In this document: in pieces, positions 18,056 through 26,859 of the stretch
Numbering within the stretch: the first letter of the stretch is position 1
Layout of the letters: every line of letters begins with the position of its first letter
From: Bacteroides sp. MSB163
Lineage (GTDB): Bacteria; Bacteroidota; Bacteroidia; Bacteroidales; Bacteroidaceae
DNA length: 64,000 nt
Direction: 5' to 3'
Assembly (NCBI RefSeq): GCF_036416795.1
Contig: NZ_CP143867.1
Span: 1,736,001-1,800,000 of the forward strand
Position numbers and translations under genes: made by a program
Notes under the pieces: generated by a model
Databases searched by the model: none
What the model was told of the DNA's origin: nothing
The model's input: only the letters and a program-made list of their open reading frames with translations

Positions 18056-18060
18056 GGTTA

Positions 18061-18180
18061 TTAGTGATTAACGATTAGTGATAAGTGATTAGTAGTTAGC
18101 GGTTAGTGATAAATGATTAGCGGTTGGTGTGCGATGTTACGGCACAGCCGTTAATCACTTATCACTAACCGCTAATCGCT
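18061..18180. repeat. Intergenic long inverted repeat (TTAGTGATAA-type arms)
   Basis: About 30 bases at 18096-18126 pair with 18145-18180, with only a few mismatches (mostly transitions). The core includes GTGTGCGATGTTACGG. Upstream, 18061-18095 repeats the same words (TTAGTGATTA, TAGTGATAAG). It occupies the gap between the deacetylase and DUF2723 genes. A fragment of the same word family is found inside the gene at 22858-23664. Confidence 0.85.
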
Positions 18181-18185
18181 ATTTC

Positions 18186-21100
18186 TTATTTCATACGGTC
18201 AACACACATCTGATACAATTCGTTCAGCTTGCCATCGTATACCGGAGCCAGTTCGGAATTATACTTCTGCATGAGCTTCACTTCTGAACTGAGGATAGGC
18301 AGATGATAGTCGACGATTTCACGGCTGGACATGGCAAAACGTTGCTCGTCCAGGCTCAGATACCAGGTGAGGTATTCCACAGCCTTGTCAGCAAGTGCCT
18401 TCATGATGTTGTCGGCTTTCTCTGTTTCGCCCAGTTGATAGTAAGCTTCCGCCATTTGCACGGCGCCGTTCTGCCAGTCGTAAGGCACGTTGTAGGCAGG
18501 AATCATTTTCTCTGCATAGTCCAATGCTTTCTTGGCCTTGTCATTCTTGCCTTCACGTATCAACTGACCTACGAGTTGTGAGAAGATACGCCGGTGAGAA
18601 TAGCACATACGCATGGCGTTTTCATCAATATAGATGCCTTCCTTATCGATGCCACCGAACTTGAACTTGTTCATCAGGTTGTCATACATCTTTTCGCTAT
18701 CCAGTTTGACGCCTGTCTTGTCGGTATCGAACGGAGTGAAGCGATAGGTGAGACCTTCCTGTATGAAGTGATTGCCCATGCCGAGGTGGTTTTCCGTACC
18801 TACGCTGACTGCCATGTAGATAGGACGTTCCCAATTGGCTTCTGCCAGCATTTCAAGCATCATCAGCTCGCTCTTATAGAGGGCGCGTTTGCCTTTCAGT
18901 GAGATGTGCATGTAATCGGGTATACTGTCGCCCGGTATCATCATGCCGCTACGGCGTACAGCTTCCTTATCTACCTTCATCACAATGCTGTCCGTAGGAA
19001 TTACTTTGAGATCTTCGTTTTTGCTGCGTACCCAATATTTCAGGATGTTCTGCAATTCGTACGGGTTTTCACCGAACTCTTTTTTCACATTCACCAGAGC
19101 TTCCGGGTTGCCGTTCAGTGCCTGTTTTTCAGCTTCGGCATAGAGGGCGTCGATGCTCTTCTTGTAATCGGGCTGTACAGGAATATATTCATTGGTTCCT
19201 TCCACGTAATCCATACGATCCCAAGTGATGGGCAATGATGGAGAATCGTAGGCAGGACGCTTCATCTGATCGATATACCAATCCGTCTGCAAGTAACTGA
19301 GGTTACAAGTACGTGCATCCGTACGGAATCCTTCTGTTTCCTGGTTGTACCACAAGGGGAATGTATCATTATCACCGTTGGTGAAGATAATCGGATTACC
19401 GGTTTCTTGCAGAGACATCAGATAGTTCTGGCCGAAGTCACGTGCCAGGTAACGGTCGCTACGGTCGTGGTCATCCCATGTCTGGCTTGCCATTTGTATG
19501 GGAACGAACAGGCAGACAACGGATGCCAGTGTTGCGGCCGGAAGTTCTTTCATCTTGGCGTAGTGTTGCAACAGGCGGATAATGCCTGCCACACCCATAC
19601 CTATCCAAATGGCAAAGGCGTAGAATGATCCGGCGTAAGCATAGTCACGTTCACGCGGCTGGCTCGGTGTCTGGTTCAGGTAGAGTACAATGGCGATACC
19701 CGTCATGAAGAACAGGAAGAATACTATCCAGAACTGCTGAATACCTTTCTGTCCGCGGTATGCCTGCCATAAGAGGCCGATGATGCCGAGCAACAGGGGC
19801 AGACAGTAGAAGACGTTGTGTCCCTTGTTGTTTTGCAGCTCCTGCGGCAACAGGCTCTGGTCGCCCACCAGGAAGTTGTCAATGAACGGGATACCTGTGA
19901 TCCAGTTACCATGTTCTATTTCTCCACTGCCTTGCAGGTCGTTCTGGCGTCCGGCGAAGTTCCACATGAAGTAGCGCCAGTACATCCAGTTGAGCTGGTA
20001 GGTGAAGAAGAACTTGATGTTTTCCCATTGTGTGGGCATGTTCACCATCACCATTTGTCCGCACTGATCATAGGGAACGTCTTCCCCCTTAATATCTACC
20101 CAGGCTTGATATTCCCTGGCGTGCTGACTGCTGTACATACGCGGGAAAAGCATATTCTGTGCGTATTCGTATTCGATACGTCCGGGGATTTCGATATAGC
20201 TGTCCTTTTCATCGGGAGTGGCTTTCTCCTTGCGGATAAATTTGGTTCCGTTGTACGAGATACGCGGTTCGCAATAGCCATCTTTTACATCAAGGGCTAC
20301 TTTGGAAGAGAATGCCTGTCCGTAGAACAGCGGGCGGGTTCCGTATTGCTCACGACCTAGGTACTCACCCAGCGTGAAGATGTCTTCGGGTGAGTTCTGA
20401 TCCATGGGTGTATTGGCTGTAGAGCGGATCACGATAATGGCATAGGAAGAATATCCGATGACAATCATCATGGTACACAACAGCGATGTGTTGAGCGTAC
20501 GTGCGGAAACACGGTATTTCTCTTTCATGCTTGTCTGCATCTTCGGGCTGAGGTAGAAGAACAGGAAAGCAATGACAATAATACCTATAATTACAGCGCT
20601 CGTTCCGTGTCCGTAGAAGGGGATACCCAGCAAAGCAATTGTCAGTACGAAGGAGATGGACATGCGCATCTTGTTCTTTTCCGTGTAGCTTTCGTATACC
20701 CCCCAGATGATGGAGGCTGCCAATACAATGATGTATACCATTACACCGCTGTTGAAAGCCATTCCCAGTGTGTTCACGAAGAACAGTTCGAACCAGCCGC
20801 CTACTTTCACGATACCCGGAACCATGCCGTAGAGCACGACAGCCACCAGAATACCGGAAGCCAGCAATGCCAGCAATGAACCTTTTGCATTTGCATTGGG
20901 CACCTTTTTATAATAGTAAACCAGCACGATGGCGGGCAGACAAAGCAAGTTCAGCAAGTGGACACCGATACTGAGTCCCGTGAGGTAAGCGATGAGGATG
21001 AGCCAACGGTCGCTGTGCGGTTCGTCCGCCACGTCTTCCCATTTCAGTATCAGCCAGAATACAACGGCGGTGAACAGGGAAGAGAATGCGTAAACTTCAC

Positions 21101-21530
21101 CTTCGACGGCACTGAACCAGAAGGTGTCACTGAATGTATATGCCAGCGCACCCACCAGACCGCTACCCATGATGGTAATCAGTTGTCCGCGGGTAATATT
21201 ATTTTCATCTGTAACAACAAGTTTGCGCACCAGGTGCGTGATGCTCCAGAACAGGAACAGGATACAAGCGCCACTCATCAGTGCACTCATATAGTTTACC
21301 ATTTTGGCTACTGTGCTGGGGTCTGAGGCGAATTGTGAGAACAGGTTTGCCACCAGCATGAAGAAAGGTGCTCCGGGCGGGTGTCCTACTTCCAATTTAT
21401 AGCCGGTAGTGATGAACTCCGGGCAGTCCCAAAAACTTGCAGTCGGTTCTATGGTTATGCAGTAGACCGTGGCTGCAATGATGAAAGTAATCCAACCCAC
21501 GAGGTTGTTTACGGTTCTGTACTGTTTCAT
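18186..21530 (-). CDS. DUF2723 large membrane protein, putative glycosyltransferase
   Basis: 1114 residues. The N-terminal half is polytopic (about a dozen hydrophobic segments) and holds the DUF2723 signature EPTASFWDCPEFI (about 29-41) followed by VGHPPGAPFFMLVANLF. A periplasmic region follows, with ECF-like sequences such as PSQPRERDYAYAGSFYAFAIW. The C-terminal part (about 960-1100) has TPR-like helices (KAKKALDYAEKMIPAYN, AEAYYQLGETEKADNIMKAL). The family resembles GT-C enzymes, and human TMEM260, a DUF2723 relative, has been reported as a protein O-mannosyltransferase. A role in Bacteroides envelope glycosylation is therefore plausible but inferred. Monocistronic; minus-strand -7 box candidate TATATTTG at 21590-21597. 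Confidence 0.85.
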   Translation of the reverse strand: MKQYRTVNNLVGWITFIIAATVYCITIEPTASFWDCPEFITTGYKLEVGHPPGAPFFMLVANLFSQFASDPSTVAKMVNYMSALMSGACILFLFWSITHLVRKLVVTDENNITRGQLITIMGSGLVGALAYTFSDTFWFSAVEGEVYAFSSLFTAVVFWLILKWEDVADEPHSDRWLILIAYLTGLSIGVHLLNLLCLPAIVLVYYYKKVPNANAKGSLLALLASGILVAVVLYGMVPGIVKVGGWFELFFVNTLGMAFNSGVMVYIIVLAASIIWGVYESYTEKNKMRMSISFVLTIALLGIPFYGHGTSAVIIGIIVIAFLFFYLSPKMQTSMKEKYRVSARTLNTSLLCTMMIVIGYSSYAIIVIRSTANTPMDQNSPEDIFTLGEYLGREQYGTRPLFYGQAFSSKVALDVKDGYCEPRISYNGTKFIRKEKATPDEKDSYIEIPGRIEYEYAQNMLFPRMYSSQHAREYQAWVDIKGEDVPYDQCGQMVMVNMPTQWENIKFFFTYQLNWMYWRYFMWNFAGRQNDLQGSGEIEHGNWITGIPFIDNFLVGDQSLLPQELQNNKGHNVFYCLPLLLGIIGLLWQAYRGQKGIQQFWIVFFLFFMTGIAIVLYLNQTPSQPRERDYAYAGSFYAFAIWIGMGVAGIIRLLQHYAKMKELPAATLASVVCLFVPIQMASQTWDDHDRSDRYLARDFGQNYLMSLQETGNPIIFTNGDNDTFPLWYNQETEGFRTDARTCNLSYLQTDWYIDQMKRPAYDSPSLPITWDRMDYVEGTNEYIPVQPDYKKSIDALYAEAEKQALNGNPEALVNVKKEFGENPYELQNILKYWVRSKNEDLKVIPTDSIVMKVDKEAVRRSGMMIPGDSIPDYMHISLKGKRALYKSELMMLEMLAEANWERPIYMAVSVGTENHLGMGNHFIQEGLTYRFTPFDTDKTGVKLDSEKMYDNLMNKFKFGGIDKEGIYIDENAMRMCYSHRRIFSQLVGQLIREGKNDKAKKALDYAEKMIPAYNVPYDWQNGAVQMAEAYYQLGETEKADNIMKALADKAVEYLTWYLSLDEQRFAMSSREIVDYHLPILSSEVKLMQKYNSELAPVYDGKLNELYQMCVDRMK

Positions 21531-21673
21531 TCGGAAATAATTCGTTATGTTTTTTAAGTTATAACTCTGTATTTTAGCGTATACGGGCGCAAATATAGTG
21601 ATTTAACCGCTAAAACTATGGCGGCGAAGTGTATTTATTAGGATAGGTTATAAGATATCTTGCATATAATGCC

Positions 21674-21681
21674 TACTTTTG
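21674..21681 (+). promoter_or_regulatory. Probable -7 box for the alpha-CTD-like regulator
   Basis: TACTTTTG matches TAnnTTTG, 35 bp before the ATG at 21717. No matching -33 element was seen. Confidence 0.5.
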
Positions 21682-21716
21682 TATCTTTTTATGTAGTATA
21701 AATTAAATTGTTGAAG

Positions 21717-22622
21717 ATGGATAGTGATTCTAATGTATCTGATGTATCTGATGGATTTTCTAACCAGGCAGATATGAGTAGTAAGAGATACTTGTCACGC
21801 AGGGATGCTGCGGAAATCTTTGGTGTACACCCCCAAACTATAAAGAATTGGTTGGATAGGGGTGTCTTAAGTGGAAAGGTTTCATGTACATGTACATTGG
21901 TAGATGTTCAATCTATTGAAAAGCTTCAATCTGAATTTAGTGATGTTGTAGATATGGAGAAAAGAGTGGGCGCATATCGGACAGAGCTAGAACATTTGGA
22001 GAAGGAGTACAAACAGGCGTATGAGGATTTTAGGGATACTATGGAGTTATATGACTATGCGCTGCGGTATAAAGATACAGTCAGATTGATATTTGTAAAG
22101 GCCTATCGTGCGCTTTGGCGTGGAAATGATGAGACGACCTTTGATCTTGTTAACGGATTCCTGTCGGGAGTAAGCCTGAAAGAGATTGCAGCCAAGCAAG
22201 GGGTTTCGGTTGCAAAGGCATGTAATGCTATTAAAAAAGGTATTAGCCGATTGGTGTATATACGGGAGTATCAATTAATGGCTGCTGAAAACCGAAGGTT
22301 GAGGCACGAGAACAAGAGACTTACAACACAAAAAAGGTTGTTGGAATATAAGGTGGAAGAATATCATTTGGATCATAATGATTCAGAACCTATAGATATG
22401 GTCCTTGCTACCAGAATTGAGGATTTGAATCTTTCTAGGCGTACTTATGGTGCTTTAAAACGTATGGATATCAAAACTCTTGGCGTACTTGTTGAGTTTG
22501 AACGGGAAGATATAGCGAAAATGAGGAATGTGGGATTGAGGAGTATCGGCGAACTTGATGCTTTACTTAATTCAAAAAGGTTACATTGGGGAATGGACGG
22601 TGATTGTCTTCGGAAGGTATAA
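21717..22622 (+). CDS. Multi-domain regulator: excisionase-like HTH + sigma-4-like HTH + coiled coil + RNA polymerase alpha-CTD-like domain
   Basis: 301 residues from the ATG at 21717; an in-frame TTG lies three codons upstream. Domains: a MerR/excisionase-type winged HTH (about 24-70, YLSRRDAAEIFGVHPQTIKN), a helical linker (80-130), a second HTH resembling sigma region 4 (about 143-181, GVSLKEIAAKQGVSVAKACN), a coiled coil (about 187-216), and a C-terminal helix-hairpin-helix domain (about 232-293). The last aligns with the RNA polymerase alpha-subunit CTD: LNLSRRTYGALKRM corresponds to the E. coli segment with Arg265 (here Arg242), and NVGLRSIGEL to the Gly296-Lys298-Ser299 loop (Gly273-Arg275-Ser276), ending LHWGM like SLGM. 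It is not rpoA: the N-terminal assembly domains are absent. Unlinked to its minus-strand neighbours; its codon choice looks more AT-rich than theirs. Confidence 0.8.
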   Translation: MDSDSNVSDVSDGFSNQADMSSKRYLSRRDAAEIFGVHPQTIKNWLDRGVLSGKVSCTCTLVDVQSIEKLQSEFSDVVDMEKRVGAYRTELEHLEKEYKQAYEDFRDTMELYDYALRYKDTVRLIFVKAYRALWRGNDETTFDLVNGFLSGVSLKEIAAKQGVSVAKACNAIKKGISRLVYIREYQLMAAENRRLRHENKRLTTQKRLLEYKVEEYHLDHNDSEPIDMVLATRIEDLNLSRRTYGALKRMDIKTLGVLVEFEREDIAKMRNVGLRSIGELDALLNSKRLHWGMDGDCLRKV

Positions 22623-22809
22623 TCTGGATATTGTGTAGATGCTACAGAGGAAGGGCGGTTTAAGAGTGAGTATGAAGCATATCAAAATAAAAAAAACTCA
22701 CTTCGCAGGTGAGGTACGCAACTTTAGGCAATGCGGTTGGAAGAACAAGTCTCTCGCCATATCCTTCACCCTTTGGGTGATGATTCTTATGTAAAGAGAA
22801 TGACTTTAT

Positions 22810-22830
22810 GGCATTAAAGCAAATAATGCC
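22810..22830 (+). terminator. Weak terminator candidate downstream of the alpha-CTD-like regulator
   Basis: GGCATTA (22810-22816) pairs with TAATGCC (22824-22830), followed by TTTGATTT. It is about 190 bp past the stop at 22622. The rest of the gap 22623-22857 holds only short dyads (for example TCACCC/GGGTGA) and no gene. Confidence 0.35.
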
Positions 22831-22857
22831 TTTGATTTAACATAGAATTCATTCATT

Positions 22858-23664
22858 TCATTCTTCGCAATTGCAGCATCCGCATCCCTCGCCATGTTTA
22901 TGCTTTGCCAGTATGCGGTGGGGCAGTGCTCCGTGCCCTAATAACTCTATCGGACAATTGAAGTTCCGTTCCAGCCATTCTTCACTTACACCCGTGTCGG
23001 GATGATAATCCAGTGTTTCATTCACGCAGGCGATGGACTTCACTTGTTGTAGTACTGTGCCGATGTCATGGCTGACAAGAATGATGGCGCAGTCGTGGTT
23101 AATCTCTGCCAGAAGTTCGTAAAGGCGGGCTTCGAAACGCTTGTCAATATATGTACTGGGTTCGTCGAGGACAACGAGTTGAGGGTCGGAGATGATGGCA
23201 CGTCCCAGTAAAGCACGTTGCAATTGTCCGCCGCTTAGTGCACCGATGGCACGTTCTTCCAATCCTTCCAATCCCATGCGGGTAATCACTTGGCGGGCTT
23301 TCTCCCGATGTGATGCGGTGAAGCGGGAAATAAGTGACTTCTGTGAACTGAGACCGGAAAGGATTACTTCTTCCACTGTGATGGGGAATTTGCGGTCGAT
23401 GCTGTTGTACTGCGGCAGGTAGCCCATCTTCAGTGATGAGCGGTTATCACTCATCACTAACCGTTTGTCACTGTATAATATTTCCCCTCCCGTAGGTTTC
23501 AACAGACCGAGTATACATTTGATGAGAGTTGTTTTTCCGCCGCCATTGGGGCCGATGATGCCCAGAAAGTCTCGGTCGTAAACGGTGAGGTTTACGTTGC
23601 GTAATACCGTGCGGCTGTCATAGCCGGCACTGAGATTCTTTATTTCAATAAGAGGCGTACCCAT
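22858..23664 (-). CDS. znuC: Metal (zinc-type) ABC transporter ATP-binding protein
   Basis: 268-residue cytoplasmic ABC ATPase. Walker A GPNGGGKTT (38-46), Q-loop YLPQ (82-85), signature LSGGQLQRALLGRA (about 144-157), Walker B LVVLDEPST (about 165-173) and the switch His in ILVSHD are all present. The C-terminus has a Cys/His cluster (HKHGEGCGCCNCEE) that may bind metal. It follows the substrate-binding gene by 23 bp. Oddity: residues 65-78 (SDKRLVMSDNRSSL) are encoded by a segment resembling the repeat at 18061-18180. No permease gene is adjacent. Confidence 0.9.
   Translation of the reverse strand: MGTPLIEIKNLSAGYDSRTVLRNVNLTVYDRDFLGIIGPNGGGKTTLIKCILGLLKPTGGEILYSDKRLVMSDNRSSLKMGYLPQYNSIDRKFPITVEEVILSGLSSQKSLISRFTASHREKARQVITRMGLEGLEERAIGALSGGQLQRALLGRAIISDPQLVVLDEPSTYIDKRFEARLYELLAEINHDCAIILVSHDIGTVLQQVKSIACVNETLDYHPDTGVSEEWLERNFNCPIELLGHGALPHRILAKHKHGEGCGCCNCEE
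23432..23463. repeat. Repeat-element fragment inside the ABC ATPase gene
   Basis: The plus strand reads AGTGATGAG (23432-23440) and CTCATCACT (23450-23458), a 9-bp dyad, with a nested CGGTTA/TAACCG. Read on the minus strand it contains CGGTTAGTGAT followed by GAGTGAT, matching CGGTTAGTGAT plus AAATGAT in the intergenic element at 18061-18180. It is in frame with the gene. Confidence 0.6.
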
Positions 23665-23687
23665 TTGTTTACTGCTTGACGATGTCT

Positions 23688-24620
23688 TTAGTTCTTAACG
23701 ACCAATTCCTTGGCGATATTCAATATTTCTTCTTCCCAATCGTAAGAAAGCGGATTGATAGGGATTACCTTCGTTCCCGTCTGTTTGGCAATAATCTCCG
23801 CATTGCGACGGTCAAATTCAGGTTGGACGAAGATAACGCGGACTTTCTCTTTTTTACAAGTGTCTATCAGACTTTTGAGGTGGGAGGGAGAAGGCTCTTT
23901 ACCATTTTCTTCGATAGAAATCTGATGCAGGCCGTAGTCGCGGGCAAAGTAGGACAATGCCGGATGATAAATCATGAAAGCACGGTCCGCATTGGGAGTC
24001 GACAGCATGTGACAAATAAGGCTATCGGTATGTTCAATCTGGTTGCAGAGACTTTTGTAACGCTCCATATAGACTTCTTCATTGCTTTTGTCGATGGCGC
24101 ACAGTGCATTTACGATATTTCCGGCAATAATCTGTGCATTATAGGCAGAACTCCAGATGTGCGGTTCCACACCCAAAAGATGCTGATGCTCATCGTCTTG
24201 GATGGAATCGTGGGCATGAGGTTCATCGGCATCGTGATGATGATGGGCGTGTGAGGAATCATAAATCAGGTCGATGCCGCGGGAAGTATCGAAGAATTGC
24301 AGGTGCGGAGCGTTATCCGTCAGCTTGTCCATCCAGGTTTGTTCAAAACCGATGTAGCCGATCCGGAAGTAGGCTTTGCTCTTGGCAAGATCTACGAGTT
24401 GCTGGGGGGTAGGATCGTAGGTTTCCGGACTACTCCCTTTGGGAACCATGCTGATAACGTTGAAGTTATCGCCTGCAATGGCTTCGGTGAAATAGCGTAA
24501 TGGCTCAATAGTGACGGTGATGACGGGTTTATCGCCTTCACTCTTATTATTCTGGACGTTGCTATTCTTGCAGGATGCGGCGAGCAAGGCAGCGAGGATG
24601 TACAGGAATGTTCGTTTCAT
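23688..24620 (-). CDS. znuA: Zinc-type ABC transporter substrate-binding lipoprotein
   Basis: 310 residues, lipobox LLAASC (Cys17). Cluster A-I metal-binding protein: TIEPLRYFTEAIAGDNFNV at the N-terminus, a His-rich acidic loop (SHAHHHHDADEPHAHDS with DDEHQH, about 123-146), VEPHIWSSAYN (metal His), AFMIYHPALSYFARDYGL (metal His) and the late FVQPEFDRRNAE. The His-rich loop is typical of zinc rather than manganese binders. Cotranscribed with the ATPase gene downstream; the MnmD gene lies 34 bp upstream. Zinc specificity is inferred. Confidence 0.9.
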   Translation of the reverse strand: MKRTFLYILAALLAASCKNSNVQNNKSEGDKPVITVTIEPLRYFTEAIAGDNFNVISMVPKGSSPETYDPTPQQLVDLAKSKAYFRIGYIGFEQTWMDKLTDNAPHLQFFDTSRGIDLIYDSSHAHHHHDADEPHAHDSIQDDEHQHLLGVEPHIWSSAYNAQIIAGNIVNALCAIDKSNEEVYMERYKSLCNQIEHTDSLICHMLSTPNADRAFMIYHPALSYFARDYGLHQISIEENGKEPSPSHLKSLIDTCKKEKVRVIFVQPEFDRRNAEIIAKQTGTKVIPINPLSYDWEEEILNIAKELVVKN

Positions 24621-24654
24621 TATTATATTTATGGTTTTTATAATTGATTACTCT

Positions 24655-25308
24655 TTATGGTTTCTCTTTCGTTGCTCTCAGTATCTCCCGCTTTCCCCCC
24701 GGAGGTCCCGGAAGGCGCTCCACACGGAAGCCCACTGCTTGCAACATACGGCGGATGACACCTTTGGCGCAATACGTCGTCAATATTCCCCCTGTATTCA
24801 TATAAACGTAAAGAGAGCGAAATAATTGCTCGTTCCACATTTCTGGTTGCTTTTCAGGGGCGAAAGCATCGAAGTAAACGACGGAGGGGGAAAATGAAGA
24901 ATTAATCACTGTATTCGCATCTCCTTTTATCTTCCGCAGAGTGAAGTGCGGGGATATTTTTACGTCTTCTTCCCACGGGGCGGTGTGTAGCTGCTCGAAT
25001 AGCGGGTTATTGCTATATCCTAGTGCATTGACTTCTTCCCACGCAAGGGGATAGAGCTCGATACCGATATAATGTACGGGACGCGCATCCTGTTCGGCAG
25101 CTTCCAGTGTGAGCAAGGCATTCAGTCCGGTGCCGAAGCCTATCTCAAGAACGTGCGGTTGCGGTGCGGCAGAGGCTTTCAGACCCATGTCGATAAAGAT
25201 ATGCTGCGATTCTGTACGCGCCCCTTTCACCGAATGATAATGTTCATCCAGTTCGGGCACAAACAGTGTTGCGCTTCCATCTTCCGTACGTTCTATAATT
25301 CGTTTCAT
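24655..25308 (-). CDS. mnmD: tRNA 5-methylaminomethyl-2-thiouridine methyltransferase, MnmD type
   Basis: 217-residue DUF752/MnmC1-like methyltransferase performing the last methylation at the wobble uridine (mnm5U/mnm5s2U). SAM-binding VLEIGFGTGLNALLTL (about 53-68), HYIGIELYPL (about 80) and the active-site stretch SVVYFDAFAPEKQPEMW (about 140-156, DAFAP motif) are clear. It is a stand-alone form without the MnmC2 oxidase half of the enterobacterial fusion. Downstream of the DedA-like gene by 3 bp. Confidence 0.92.
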   Translation of the reverse strand: MKRIIERTEDGSATLFVPELDEHYHSVKGARTESQHIFIDMGLKASAAPQPHVLEIGFGTGLNALLTLEAAEQDARPVHYIGIELYPLAWEEVNALGYSNNPLFEQLHTAPWEEDVKISPHFTLRKIKGDANTVINSSFSPSVVYFDAFAPEKQPEMWNEQLFRSLYVYMNTGGILTTYCAKGVIRRMLQAVGFRVERLPGPPGGKREILRATKEKP

Positions 25309-25311
25309 AAC

Positions 25312-25785
25312 TTAAAACATAGATATTACTCCCTGCAATGCCAGCAGCATCACGGCATACCGTATCAGCTTTCCGGCAAACATGGACGAAGTAGTCAGCC
25401 ATACATTGCTGCGCATGAAACCCAATGCAATGGCAATTACTTCGCCCACAAAGGGCAGGAATGCGAAAAAGCCCATCAATGCTCCTTTACCTTGAAGGAA
25501 AGTCTGCATCTTGTCTACTTTTTCTTTTTTTACTTTGAAATATTTCTCTATCCAGACTACGTTACCCAGGCGCCCCATGTAGTAGCACGTCATACCGCCA
25601 ATCGTATTACCCAACGTGGCGAAGAATACACACATCACCGGACTGAGCCCTACCTTTACCAGTGCTATCATCACCAGTTCCGAACTGAACGGAACGATGC
25701 TTCCTGCCAGTAAGGCGGAGATAAATAAACCGAGATAGCCCCAGTCTATCAAGAGTTGAACCAATGAGTCTACAAAAGCATCCAT
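25312..25785 (-). CDS. YqaA-type DedA/VTT-domain membrane protein
   Basis: 157 residues with about four hydrophobic segments. VTT (SNARE-associated) family marks: GYLGLFISALLAGSIVPFSSELVM and GNTIGGMTCYYMGRLGN, then FLPFVGEVIAIALGFMR. Related proteins include lipid-carrier flippase candidates of the DedA superfamily; this short YqaA type is uncharacterised. The start overlaps the end of the upstream membrane-protein gene by 16 bp, so the two are coupled. Confidence 0.9.
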   Translation of the reverse strand: MDAFVDSLVQLLIDWGYLGLFISALLAGSIVPFSSELVMIALVKVGLSPVMCVFFATLGNTIGGMTCYYMGRLGNVVWIEKYFKVKKEKVDKMQTFLQGKGALMGFFAFLPFVGEVIAIALGFMRSNVWLTTSSMFAGKLIRYAVMLLALQGVISMF

Positions 25786-26771
25786 ACGTTAAATCCGAAT
25801 AAGAGTATAAGCCCGACAAGGGCACAAATGAAAAACACATTAGAAGCCCGACTGTTCGTCAGTACCACGAAATGTCCTGTCAGGATGCTGACGCCTATCA
25901 GCAGCAAGGGTAGGAGGTGAAACGTTTGTGCCGGTTGCAACAGGATATAAACGAAGATGCAGAACGTTAGGAAAATAAGGAAATGCAGATAGCTGCGGGT
26001 ACGTATCTTATCTTCGTAACCTGCCACTAGGCAGTGAACGGAGCTTATTATGAACAACAGGAACAAATAGCCCAATGTAGCGATTTCCCATAATGGGAAG
26101 TTCCATAAAGTAATGGGATGGAACGTCACCAGTTCGATGAACGGCTGATAGAATAATTCTATTTCACCATAGAAGTAGGCATGTCCAAACAAGAACCAAT
26201 AGGGTAACGTCCAACCGATCAGACCTCCGAAAAAGCTCTTAGGAGTGAGTGCCTGGAAACTGTATGCGCTGATCCAGAAAAGGGGAATGAACAATGTCAG
26301 TTGCGGGAAGAACAGACTGCCCGCCCCGATAAACAGGAGCGAGTAGAACATAGTGCCCGCCGGACGTGGATGTTGATAGCCCTTGAACAGGAAGAACAAA
26401 GATATCAGAAACGCTATCGAGGCAATGTCTCCGGCATATAACTGGTGCATGACAGGACAGACAGATATCAGCAGGAAGTAAATGGCTGTCTGTACGGATG
26501 CCCGCATACGGATAATGGCGAAGGTGTTGTTTAGCTCTATCAGGAAGTAACCGATTATACCGTAAAGCAGAAAGCTTAGGGGCGCACTTGCCCATGTCGG
26601 AATCCAATCGTTGTAGTTGGTTTCCCACAATGGGTAATTGCTTTTCATCACTGGAATCTCGGGTAATAAGATGGAAGTCAGTACCCAGCAGAACAGTGAT
26701 AGAAAGATAGCAGCGGGGAGGGTGAAGCGCCCCGCTGTAATCCGGTTCTGTAATCGTTTACTTCGTATCAT
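25770..26771 (-). CDS. Polytopic membrane protein of unknown function
   Basis: 333 residues with about ten hydrophobic segments, starting with a short basic N-terminus (MIRSKRLQNR). No motif that I can tie to a known enzyme; features such as PEIPVMKSNYPLW and AGDIASIAFLISLFFLFKGY are conserved-looking loops. It overlaps the YqaA-like gene by 16 bp and is separated from purD by an 88-bp gap filled with an inverted repeat. Possibly a Bacteroidota-specific O-antigen-polymerase-like or DUF6427-like protein; unsure. Confidence 0.7.
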   Translation of the reverse strand: MIRSKRLQNRITAGRFTLPAAIFLSLFCWVLTSILLPEIPVMKSNYPLWETNYNDWIPTWASAPLSFLLYGIIGYFLIELNNTFAIIRMRASVQTAIYFLLISVCPVMHQLYAGDIASIAFLISLFFLFKGYQHPRPAGTMFYSLLFIGAGSLFFPQLTLFIPLFWISAYSFQALTPKSFFGGLIGWTLPYWFLFGHAYFYGEIELFYQPFIELVTFHPITLWNFPLWEIATLGYLFLLFIISSVHCLVAGYEDKIRTRSYLHFLIFLTFCIFVYILLQPAQTFHLLPLLLIGVSILTGHFVVLTNSRASNVFFICALVGLILLFGFNVWMLL

Positions 26772-26775
26772 ATAA

Positions 26776-26855
26776 ATGAAGAATTGAGAATGAAGAATGA
26801 AGAATTAGGCTGCGCGGTATGCCGCAGGGAGATTCTTCATTCATCATTCTTCATT
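26776..26855. repeat. Intergenic inverted repeat (GAATGAAGAAT-type arms, GCTGCGC core)
   Basis: Left arm of repeated GAATGAA words (26776-26805), core GGCTGCGCGGTATGCCGCAG (26808-26827) and right arm 26830-26855. Same architecture and arm words as 28188-28277. Confidence 0.85.
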
Positions 26856-26859
26856 AAAC

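Noticed and set aside
21717..22622. rpoA, the RNA polymerase alpha subunit itself
   Set aside because: Only the C-terminal domain resembles alpha; the N-terminal dimerisation domain is absent and replaced by HTH domains.
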